From Brevipalpus yothersi (Eukaryota > Arthropoda > Arachnida > Trombidiformes > Tenuipalpidae), in the NCBI GenBank assembly GCA_003956705.1, contig QZCP01000040.1, positions 63,437-127,436 on the forward strand: a DNA stretch of 64,000 nucleotides, written 5' to 3'. A model generated the notes under the pieces. That model made no database searches, was not told the origin of the DNA, and saw nothing but the letters and a program-made list of their open reading frames with translations. Below are positions 54,156 through 64,000 of the stretch, piece after piece (the stretch's first letter is position 1; every line of letters starts with the position of its first letter). Position numbers and translations under genes: made by a program.

Positions 54156-57100
54156 CCAGATTCCAGATTTTAAGTCCAAAGAGAATTCTCCACCCAAGAT
54201 ATTGAAATGAAATATAAGCTCTTACAGTCAAAAATGATATACACCGCTATTTGCATGGATTAAGTAATGGAAATATTGGATGTCTCTAAGGAGGAAGATG
54301 CTTCTGGTATGTTGCAGGAAAAAAAGACTGTTTCTGAAGATATCTAAAGCAAAATGGGAAAATCGTGAAAAAATTTCATGGATGATTCTCTTTTATGCTT
54401 GATTCTATCCATAATTATATTATCAGGCCCCTAGTATTTCAGGACAAATACTACTCTCACTTCAACTTCACTATTCATACCCTTTGGAATCTTGGTTGAA
54501 TGAGAGAGTATTCCTTCTCTCTCTTTCTCTCTCTCTCGCTTTTATGTAACCCAGAACTCATCAAGCATTGCTGATAAAAAACCATGATACTCCACTGAGG
54601 CATGAATGGCAAAATGTAATATCATTTTGAGTTCAGCTCAAAATGTACCCATGTGTGATAAGGTTACTAAGCTCATGATAGAAATATTTGCCATTTTGAG
54701 TTTTTCTTTTTATACTTCATCAAGTACACATGTTGAATCTGAGGATATGTGTGTGTTTATATTTGTGTATACAGTTTTACAATATTCTTGAGAGAAGAAA
54801 AATTCTGATAGGATCTCTTTTCACATTCAAAGAAACACCATAAACAGGAGCTTTATTGTTAGGTTGAATATTTTTTCCACTTGTACTCTTTTTCATATTT
54901 ACTAGGAGACTCCTGGTTTAGCCTAGAATAAAATCATATTTTGCATCAAAGCCTCTTGTTGGAAAGATTCAATTTCACAGGAACAGAAGCAAGAAAAGAA
55001 GTGCATTTCACTGAAAAAACAAGATTGTCAGAAAACCAATCAACTCAAGCTGATAAAAGACCTCAGATAGCAATTCTGCATGGAGCAATGCATGTACTGA
55101 GGCTCCAGTTGAACTAATTCTCAAAGATCTTTGTGTAAGTGCCTGCATGCATAGAGACCATCTTATTCCAAATGGTTTCTCATTATCCTTTTTCATTTGA
55201 TCAGAACAAGCGATTTTGTCCAACAGATAAAGGAATGAGATGAGTGAATAATCAATGATCAGCATCTTTCAGAATAATTAGAAAGCATTCAAACTTGGAA
55301 TTCAGAGTCGCAAATCTAAGCGAAATCAGGCGACAGATTCCATTTCCCATGTAGTTTATTGTCTCCCCATTAGTTAACCAAGTGGGCCAAGATGAGAGTG
55401 TGAGAGAGATAGAGCAGCAAAAGAGATGGAATGCAAGAATAACAAGAATTCAGCCAACAAATCGATTCAATGAGCCAATGCTTCATGTGAAATGTTTTAT
55501 GGAAGTTGAGATCGTTGATTGAATGAGAGAAAGAGAGAGAAAACAAAATAGAATTGCTGATTCAATGGCTTCACTTTTGGCTGTCAAGCTTAGAGAATAA
55601 TCACTTGTCAAGATTTTTTTTCTTTTTTCTTTTTATTTTTCTGGTTTACTTCTTCTCACTAATGAGCTGAGATCATGCTAGAAGTGATATTTTCTATCAA
55701 ATTAATCTTTCTTTGTGAAGACATCTTGCCCATTGGTGCATGATAATTTTGAAACTATTCTCACACTAGATGAGTATACTTTTCTTGGTTGAAAAATTGT
55801 TCCACTTCCTCTTCCTGTTTTCGTTTAGCCGGTTTTCTTCAGATGGAGCTTTGATCACTTCGTTCTGGAGCACAATGCGCATGCATGCGGAAGCAGTACG
55901 AGATTATTTTTAGACTCACTAGGAGAGGAATCATGAAAAATTAACTGGGAAAAGAATACATTGGTGAAATGATATGACGAGCAAAATTTTTCTTGCTATT
56001 GCTTTTGTGGTGAGCTTGTAAAAACTTAATAATGAATCTTCAAAGTATTCTCTCTCTGTTTTCCTCTTGCTCAGTCTTTTCCCATGCTTTCCGAATTTTT
56101 CCAACTGATTAGCTTTCAGGCTGTATGCTTGTTATGCTTGGTAAAGTAACCAAATGTCGCTCATTACCATTTAAGCAAATAATATTCACGAAGAAGAAGG
56201 ATTCCAAGAGAAAGTACATATACTGATAGAGTGAGCAAGCAGAAGAATTTTGTATTCAACTTATCCTTCCCTCTCTCTCTCTCTCTCCCTCTCTCTCTCT
56301 CTGAAAAATGATGCTCATTTTATTAACATGCTCCGATTCGGTATCAGCATTTAGCTTAGTACAGAAACACTCATATATCTACGATACCATGAAACTACTT
56401 TGATCACACTCAATATTCTCTTATAAGGTCTCAGCAAAAGAGAAGAGCGAGAGAAAATAGCGATTGATAAAGCAAAGTGGGTTTGCTGCAATTATGGGAT
56501 CCATTTTAGGAAGGATTCCAATTCAAATTGAAGTACATGAGCATAAAAGAGTAACAGAGAAATGAAATGACACTCGATTTATTTTTAAATCACTTGACAG
56601 TATCAGTTGCAGAACACCGATGCCATCGGAATTTCGGCTGATTTTATCCGTAAGGAACATTATTTGCCACTATTTCACATGCCTTGTTTCAATCTTCATC
56701 CCCCTCCTCTCTACTCATTCTTTTATTTCTGTTCCCTCCATTTTCTTCTTCACTAATTTCCATGCTTGTTGGTGGAAATAATTTTAATGGAAAGAAGTGG
56801 AGTTCATTTAACAACGCTCAAGGCTCACAGAGCAATCACAATCTAATGAACATTTGATTCATTCCATGATGACGGCAAACATTTCGCCTACCCAATGTAT
56901 TCCACTATTCACTATTCAAAAGGCAACAAGAGTGAGAGAAAAAGAGAGAGAGGGAGAAAGGAAAACTTTCTCTCTTCTCTTGTTCATCACTTTCATCAAA
57001 TATACTCACGTAGGGGCCGATCAGAATGGCACAAAATATTTGAAAAACTCATCAGAATCATCATCAGACAAATTTGCATGCTTGCCATTCCTGAGCTATG

Positions 57101-58755
57101 AGTGCGTGTGAGAGAGAATACAACAAGGATGAAGGATGCTTAAATAGATGGACTGTTGAGTGGGAGGCTGAAGGGTGGATATTTTATATCGGTTCATTTC
57201 CAAGATCGTTGAGTGTGTGAGAGGGCAAACTAAGTCTCTTTCAAAATTAAGTCAACAAAATGAAAAGTACAGTGATTGACGAGTAATTCTAGCGTGAGAG
57301 ATAGAAGAATTCAGTGAGAGGGGAAAGAATAGGAGAGAGAAGGATTTTCGAATATGAAATTTTCCTCGCTCTTGCTCTCCCTCTTCAACCCAGCATCCAC
57401 GAGCCCATCAGAAGTCTGTATTCAGAAAAATTTGCAAAAGAAACCCTATTTTGCATGAATGCTTATTGACAGAGAGTGAATATGAAGGGGGGAGAGAGAG
57501 ATGATGGATTTTGAGTCAAATGAAGCTTCTGCCCATCTTAGTGTTCACTTATTCGCTTATGTAACTTTCTGTCGAGCCATGTTGATACTGATGCACATAA
57601 TAATAATAGTAATAATATGAGAGTATAAAGGAACTCTGTTGGATGGCACAAAATTAGGCATCTAATCATTCTGCTGATTAATATTGATGAAATTAGAAAA
57701 AGTGGGCAAGAGAATACAAGCTGGAGAGTGGAAAGCAAAGAGAGGATGAAATGGAAATGCATATTGGATGACAAACTACATGGAGCATCAACTTTGCACA
57801 GTATACTTATATGATTCTCTGAATGATAAAAGATAGCGTCAATGTGAGTATACATTTATTCGGTGGAAGAGAAGAACCGAATTGACATCATAGCATCTCT
57901 AGCTCATTCTATTCCATATCAGATTATATATCATGCTCTCTCTCTCTCTCTCTCTCTCTCTTGGTGTAATATTCCAATCTGCTTTCCTCATATCTTCACA
58001 TAAAGTTGAACAAAGTGTTCCAATGCGTGAGACCAGATAAGTTCATGGATATGTATGAAGTCACTATTCTAGTTGGGCTTGTTTCCTTCCTGGTTTATTT
58101 TGTTCATGTATCCACACACATATGTAACAACATTGATTTGATAGATTCAAAAAAAATATTATAACAGAGTGCATATTAGAATAGTGATCTTATCAAGCCT
58201 CTCGATTAGATGCGGATAAAAAAGAATATGGATGATGGAGAGAGAAAGAAGGAAGCTGCATGTGAATTCCAGAAGGTTGACAAAAACGAAATGAATCTGT
58301 TATGGCAAGAGAGTCCAATTAGTGTGAGAAAATGTCCATAGAAATTGTATCATGTTCTTCTTCTCCTCTCTCTCTCATTGCTTATGTATCAAGGCAATCA
58401 TTCACCATGTTCTGCTTGGATCAAATATAATGAACACTCACAGTCCATGGGAGATGACGTTCTTGTGTGTGTTGTACCCATTGATCTGAGTGGATATAAT
58501 ATGCATGAAGTCGAAAGTTTCCAAGCTCCATACATGTAACACACTTTTGTATACCTTCATCTCCACTTGTGTTCCCCTCTCTCTCTCTCTCTTATTCTGC
58601 TTTTTGCTCTCAATTCATGTGATGAATATGCAATACTATGAAGATAAATCATTGAAAACAGCGGAATATCTTCTCGACTCACCCTCATCCACACTTTTTG
58701 AAGCTGAATTTTCTCTCCTTCTTTCCATTTATCTATCTGACTTCTAAGTTATTAG

Positions 58756-58763
58756 ATGAGATT
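58756..58763. repeat. Left target-site duplication ATGAGATT
   Basis: Perfect 8-bp copy of the sequence at 59045-59052, directly adjoining the left inverted repeat of the hAT-like MITE. Confidence 0.9.
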
Positions 58764-59044
58764 CAAAGAGTAAGTACCAAGAGAGGAAACTCCTTGGTAC
58801 TCTATTGTAGCGGAGAGGTACCTTACCGGCAGATGGCATTAAGCTAAGAAGAGGGCGCTGAAATCAGGAATAGGCGTCCTAGAATCTGAGAAGACGCAGC
58901 TGATTTAGTTGATAACTAGATTGAGGACGACACATTCGCCTCTTTCCTCTCTTTCTCACTAGTGGCGCCCTCTGGCAGAACAGCGCCCCCTATGATGCAG
59001 CATTCTCGCCCATAAGACTTTCCGCTCTTGGTATTTACTCTTTG
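58764..59044. mobile_element. hAT-like MITE with 8-bp target-site duplication, 281 bp
   Basis: The left end reads CAAAGAGTAAGTACCAAGAG and the right end, reverse-complemented, reads CAAAGAGTAAATACCAAGAG; after one further mismatch both continue GGAAA. The element is bordered by perfect 8-bp direct repeats ATGAGATT (58756-58763 and 59045-59052). An 8-bp duplication and an end matching YARNG (CAAAG) are typical of the hAT superfamily. Internal inverted segments are also present: GGGCGCTG at 58853-58860 against CAGCGCCC at 58981-58988, and a GTACCAAG/CTTGGTAC hairpin at 58774-58800. The inside is richer in G+C than its surroundings and has no transposase frame. Confidence 0.92.
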
Positions 59045-59052
59045 ATGAGATT
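59045..59052. repeat. Right target-site duplication ATGAGATT
   Basis: Perfect 8-bp copy of the sequence at 58756-58763, directly adjoining the right inverted repeat of the hAT-like MITE. Confidence 0.9.
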
Positions 59053-61511
59053 TGATATTCTTATGCGCACACACTGAAGATTTGAATGAACTAGTGACGA
59101 TGTGGGCACAAAATTTGGTGGATTCATAGTTGACCGATGAAAAGTATTCTCAGTAAAATTTTAATATGAGAGATAGAGAGAAACAGACCCCACATACACA
59201 CAGATTTAATTAAAAATTTGATTTGCACTGACTTAATTGATACAGAGGGTCAAATTTGAATAAGAGGGAGGAAGGAGAGAGCGATAGAATAAAGCGGAAT
59301 GAATAGGATATGGAGGGAGAGAGAGAAAATGCCGGGGCTGAGAGGGCTCAAAGTTTTGCATATATGAAGAACAAAAGATAGAGAAGAATAAGCTGAATTG
59401 TGATTAAAAGTGAATGAGCTAGTGAGATTGTGTGTGTTTTGAATTTGAAACTATCTAACATGATGTGCCTTGTGTCTTTCTATTATATTCCATTGTGTAT
59501 GTATATATATGTATAAATATTCTGCTCTGGTGTTTTATTGCAAAAATGTATAAAATGGTACAAAACTGAGGAAAGAGAGAGAGAGAGGCACACATGAGGG
59601 TGTAGTCTCTGGTGTATAATGATGCTTTTGCTATCTGTATCTATTCTATGTGTGTGTATGTTACTGGAAGGAAAAAGAAATCGATTGAATTTGAGCAGGA
59701 AGAAATTAGAATGCATGAGCAGAGGTGAACAAGTGAGACATGCTTGTAATTTTTATTTAATATCTAATTTCCTAGTGCAAGCGAGTGTGACTGGGAGGAG
59801 AATAGGGAGGAAGTGAGTGGGCTGGAAGGAGGATTCATTTGAAATCACTACTTAACTGATCCTTTTTATTTCTTTCTCTCTCTCTCTCTACCTTGATACA
59901 TTTTGCATTGCAAAAATATGGTGTGCAAATCTCTATCTATCTGTGTGTCCATATCTCTGCCTATTCTCTCTTCTACAGTGTGTGTGCTCACAGAACATTT
60001 TGTTGCACGCAAAGGTGAAACAAAATGAAACAAATTATCATCAATATTAAGACATGGAATGTATGCATAAATTTTTGGAGTAAAATTGAAAACATTACAT
60101 TTGTGAGGGAGAGAATTTCGAGAATCTGTAGCAAGCGAGAGGAAAATTCACGAATTCGTTCATGAGTAGTGACTCAGGAACTGCAAGGAATGTTTTCACA
60201 ACAACAGCTCACAGAATGATGATAAATAATGTCAAGTGAAAGTTCACTACTTTCACAATATCCACCCTAGCGACAGTAAACTCATGGTGTATTAAATGGA
60301 AAAGAGATAGATTCAGAAAGAAAATGATTACAATTTTACATCTAATCGCAAAAGTATTCAGTTAATTTATTCCAAGCATTCTCATGTTCATTCAAAGTCA
60401 CGCTGTCCCCTTTCCTCTCTTTCTGGTTTCTAGAATTCAGTAGATTCCTTTCATAAAGGTGAACGAATATATTAACAGAGTATTTTCATTCCAGAATCTT
60501 CACTCACTTCCTCTGTCTTCCTCTTCATTCCTAGTGTCTCCTACTATATTTGTTTCAATAGTCAATGACAGTGATGTTGACCGTGAGTGTATGTCATCAT
60601 TTGATAGAGACAAAATTTGAGTATCGAGCTACTGGATGACATGATATTCAATTCTTTTTTCTTTTTCACTGATATGATTCCTTTTCGTCACTTTATCATC
60701 AAATTTCTCCTCGTCAATCTTGGACTACAGTGAAATAGTCAAAATTGGATCGTGAAATGAATTCCACTTCGTTTAAGCTTCTCGTGTGGCAGTAATAGTA
60801 GTATTGTGAATTCTGTCATCCATGCACATAGAATTTGATGAGAAAAATAAAACACCTTTGAGTGAGATATCACTTTAAATCAGTTGACTTTAAATGAGAA
60901 GAAAAATTCTGTTGCACAATTGGAATCAAAATAAGTAACATTGAGGCAACTCTCGATGAATGCAGATTGGAAGAATGTAGGCAATTTATCGATCTCAAGA
61001 AATTCACATCATTTCATCTCTCTCTATCTCTATCTCTTCCTCTTCTTCTCTCACTTGTTTAATGCTGAATCCTTTCCCGGATATAATTTTGTATCATCTG
61101 ATTGATAAGTGATTTCAAAGACTGACCAAGAACGAGATCCGAGACAGAGGCGGAAGCTGAGAATATAAATATATATATGTATTCTATCAGTCGAAAAGGC
61201 TTTCAAAATGTGATAGAGTGGAAATGATGAAAGGAAACTTCCTACTGAAGTGAAAATAGGACCAAATTCGACAGTTGAGCTTGAATTCAATATTCAGCAC
61301 CAGTTCTTCCAAGAGAAAAAGAAAGAGAAGAGAAAAAAATTTTCATCCAGTATTAACATTTCGTGTAGCAATTTTGCTGAACATGTATTCGATTTACACT
61401 GCTTCACTTATTTCTCTCTTCCTCTATTCCCTTCAACACACATACATACATATACACTTTTTCGTATAGAAGAGAAAAATTTGTGTTCAACAAAAAAGAA
61501 TGTTTCTCATT

Positions 61512-61516
<5 letters not shown>

Positions 61517-61583
<67 letters not shown>
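61517..61583. repeat. (GA)n microsatellite, 67 bp
   Basis: Uninterrupted AG array; opposite in orientation to the CT array at 62329-62378. Confidence 0.98.
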
Positions 61584-61587
<4 letters not shown>

Positions 61588-62325
61588 GAAACTTTGTTCG
61601 AGAACCTTCGAATGAGAATGCTTGTTCTGATTTCAAATCATTCTCAAGTTTACCAGGAGAAAGAGATGGAAGAAAAATCCGAAGAGCATAGAGCCGGAAG
61701 ATAATTTCCATCTCTTTGCTACCGGCTTTTTGCTCAGTAGATGCTAGAATGATGACGATGGAAAAAGAATAAGAAAAAAAGAATACAAGGCACAAAAAGT
61801 TTGAAAAGTAGGAAATAGCACGAGAATCCAGTGTCGTTGGTGGTAGTTGTGTGTGGTTCATGGGGCTGAATTATACCAGGAAGAACATGGACGAAATGAT
61901 GCAAGAAAGTGAGTAAAGAGAAGAGATGGAGATAGAGAAAAAGATGAGAAAAATGGAGCGAAAAACAGTGAGAACTTGGGGTAGAGAGAGAGAGGAAAGA
62001 GTAAAAAGAAAGAGATGATTTGGAAGTGATGCCTCCCCTGCTAGATCTGTCATCGCAAGATGTCGGAAGTTAATATTCGAGAGAAATTGCATGCAAGAAG
62101 AGATAGAGAAAAGAGGATAAAAGAGATGAGGATGCTGCTGAGTGAGGAATACAAGGGGATAAGAACAGGAGTGAGAGAGAGAGAGAGAGAAAAGAGAAAA
62201 CAAGAGAATGAGAACGAGAAAAGCAAAGACAGAGACCTCTGAGCGTTTCAAACAGCAACATGATAAGAACCTATTTCCGATGGAAATCGATATCCTGTAT
62301 TAGCAAAAAGCTTGACTCACAATGA

Positions 62326-62328
<3 letters not shown>

Positions 62329-62378
<50 letters not shown>
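62329..62378. repeat. (CT)n microsatellite, 50 bp
   Basis: Uninterrupted TC array. Confidence 0.98.
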
Positions 62379-62383
<5 letters not shown>

Positions 62384-62762
62384 ACGCTTAGCGGTTCGAT
62401 TTTTTTCGCCTTTTTACTAGGCTTGTTTTACTTACTTTCTTTCTTTCTCTCTCTCTCTCAAACATTCACTGCTAACTTGTGCCTTGTAAGCAAAATAATT
62501 CATCAAAATCCATGTCGAGGTGAATCAAAGAGAGAGAGAGAGAGAGCCAGAGAGAGAAAGAGAGAGAGAGAGACTAGAGAATTATTCTCAATTCTAGATT
62601 CACCATTCTATCTCTCTTGAGTTGTGTAATGATGTCATTCAGTGTTCCCCTTGATAGGAGGCTTTGCATCCAAAAAAGGGATTATGCATCAATATTTCAG
62701 TACAATTTAGCAGATAGTGTCGCCTGAATTCCTGTCAAGCTCGGGGGAATGTTCAGAAAAGA

Positions 62763-62768
<6 letters not shown>

Positions 62769-62816
<48 letters not shown>
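62769..62816. repeat. (GA)n microsatellite, 48 bp
   Basis: Uninterrupted GA array about 390 bp from the CT array at 62329-62378; the two are inverted relative to each other. Confidence 0.98.
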
Positions 62817-62819
<3 letters not shown>

Positions 62820-63496
62820 AAGGGAAAGGCAAGATTGAAAATGATCCTCTCTCCCTTCCTGAGCCATGTGGAAGATATTTTCGAATGCTATAGAATTGAA
62901 GTTCATGGCTTAAAATCTTGGGATGATGTGAAATTGAATCTACTCTCGAATCTTCTTCAATACTTGGATGGGTACACATGAGAAATGAATTGGAATCATG
63001 GAAAAAATAATTCATGAATTTTTCTATCCATCCTTGGGTTGAAATGAAAGATTCAGTCCTTTTTTTCCAATAATACCTCCAAAATTTGCTACAATTTATA
63101 CATATTTCTGACACGTACAAATATAAAATTTAAAATCATTTTATGGCTCCATAATTCTTGTCGGCATGCCCGAAACAGCATCATTTTTTCCCATAAGATT
63201 AAAGCCAACGTTGGAAAACTATATCAGGGCTCATAAGGGGGAAGAAAAAAAGCAACATAAACTAATTTAAAGGTATGAGAGATGGGGTACGTAAGAAAAT
63301 TGCTATGCCTTTCGCTATTCTAGAAAAATTCCACCTAAACGTGACCATTCCAGCTCATGATGAAACTAGATGAACAATACAAGTGACTGGGTCATAATAT
63401 GTGTTCCCGAGGACCAATGAGCAGTAACATTCTTGGTGACCACATTAACTCTCTTATTACGACTACATGTATATATATGACTCTGTTACAGGAATA

Positions 63497-63499
<3 letters not shown>

Positions 63500-63539
<40 letters not shown>
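63500..63539. repeat. (CT)n microsatellite, 40 bp
   Basis: CT array in the upstream intron. Confidence 0.97.
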
Positions 63540-63541
<2 letters not shown>

Positions 63542-63928
63542 TTTTCTCACTCGTAGGTAAGTCTCACTTTTCTCATGAGAGTTTGTTCAAGTTGACACAG
63601 TCAATCGTTGAAGCAAATAATATTTTCGCTCCAACTGATTTGCAATGGCATCAGGGCTTGACTTGTGTATGTGTGTGTGTATATGACTCTTTTTCGCTTC
63701 CTGATTTGACTGGTTACGACTTTTGCCTTGCTATTGGTGTCCATCGATGTCAATCTTTTTGCCATCGATTTTGGCAAATGTAAGCTTCCGTAAGGTTCAA
63801 ATATATTCTCGGACAGCTTAGAGCACATGGATAGTGTGTAATAGTAAAAGTGAGAGAGAGAGAAGGAGATATTATCTGGAGAGATCTAAGTTACTGAGCA
63901 ATCATGAATAGTTTGAACATACTGAGTC

Positions 63929-63929
<1 letters not shown>

Positions 63930-64000
<71 letters not shown>
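63930..64000. repeat. (GA)n microsatellite, at least 71 bp, cut by window end
   Basis: AG array still running at the last base of the window. Confidence 0.98.

Larger units (their letters stand above)
42909..64000 (-). other. Upstream intron (partial, at least 21 kb), 5' exons not in window
   Basis: Exon A begins with the last two bases of a codon, so a coding exon must exist further upstream. No minus-strand frame in this stretch resembles the DEMMAAMVLTSL-type motif or the other N-terminal sequence expected from the family, so the intron probably runs past 64000. It contains many (GA)n/(CT)n arrays, a (TA)n tract at 46990-47018, a hAT-like MITE at 58764-59044 and an unexplained plus-strand frame at 46768-46881. 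Confidence 0.65.

Noticed and set aside
61250..61615. Frames with long Arg-Glu or Ser-Leu runs here and in many other places
   Set aside because: These are translations of (GA)n/(CT)n arrays, which are open in several frames on both strands by composition.
63601..63828. Minus-strand frame considered as an upstream exon of the zinc finger gene
   Set aside because: It contains RKRKRV-like basic residues but also a CA-repeat translation (YTHTYT), has no suitable donor in the required phase, and lacks the conserved N-terminal motif of the family.
1..64000. tRNA, rRNA, CRISPR array, prokaryotic operon or viral gene
   Set aside because: No conserved tRNA box pairs, ribosomal RNA sequence, spaced direct repeats or compact gene arrays were recognised on either strand.

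Overview
This is an AT-rich stretch of animal genome, most likely from an arthropod; the species cannot be fixed from sequence alone. It has spliced protein-coding exons with GT-AG introns, very long introns, many (GA)n/(CT)n microsatellites on both strands, two non-autonomous DNA transposons and two assembly gaps. There is no sign of bacterial or viral gene organisation.

Only one gene can be recognised with confidence. It lies on the minus strand and its last three exons are inside the window: exon A (42908 to 42661), exon B (8669 to 8569) and exon C (7360 to 6271). They join in frame (phases 0 and 2) across introns of 33,991 bp and 1,208 bp. Together they encode about 478 C-terminal residues of a transcription factor of the SLC2A4RG / ZNF395 / ZNF704 family (Drosophila Glut4EF). 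It has an acidic Ser/Thr/Pro-rich segment, one C2H2 zinc finger, an acidic EEEFYYNEIEV motif, a long Ser/Asn/His-rich linker and a C-terminal C-clamp ending at the stop codon. The 5' exons, expected to hold the rest of the conserved N-terminal half, were not found and should lie beyond 64000.

Layout by region. 1-6270: sequence downstream of the stop codon (3' UTR and/or intergenic), with a 647-base gap at 4637-5283. 6271-8669: the two last exons and a short intron. 8670-42660: one very long intron, rich in (GA)n/(CT)n, containing a 693-bp TA-flanked inverted-repeat transposon (17339-18031) and an 865-base gap (39234-40098) whose two edges are both (CT)n. 42661-42908: exon A. 42909-64000: at least 21 kb of a further upstream intron. 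It contains a 281-bp hAT-like MITE with a perfect 8-bp target duplication (58764-59044) and an unexplained short plus-strand reading frame with coding-like composition (46768-46881), which could be part of a nested gene.

Most other open frames of 60-140 codons read through GA/CT repeats (Arg-Glu or Ser-Leu runs), are antisense to exon C, or look like chance frames in AT-rich DNA, and are not annotated. No tRNA, rRNA, CRISPR array or retroelement was recognised.
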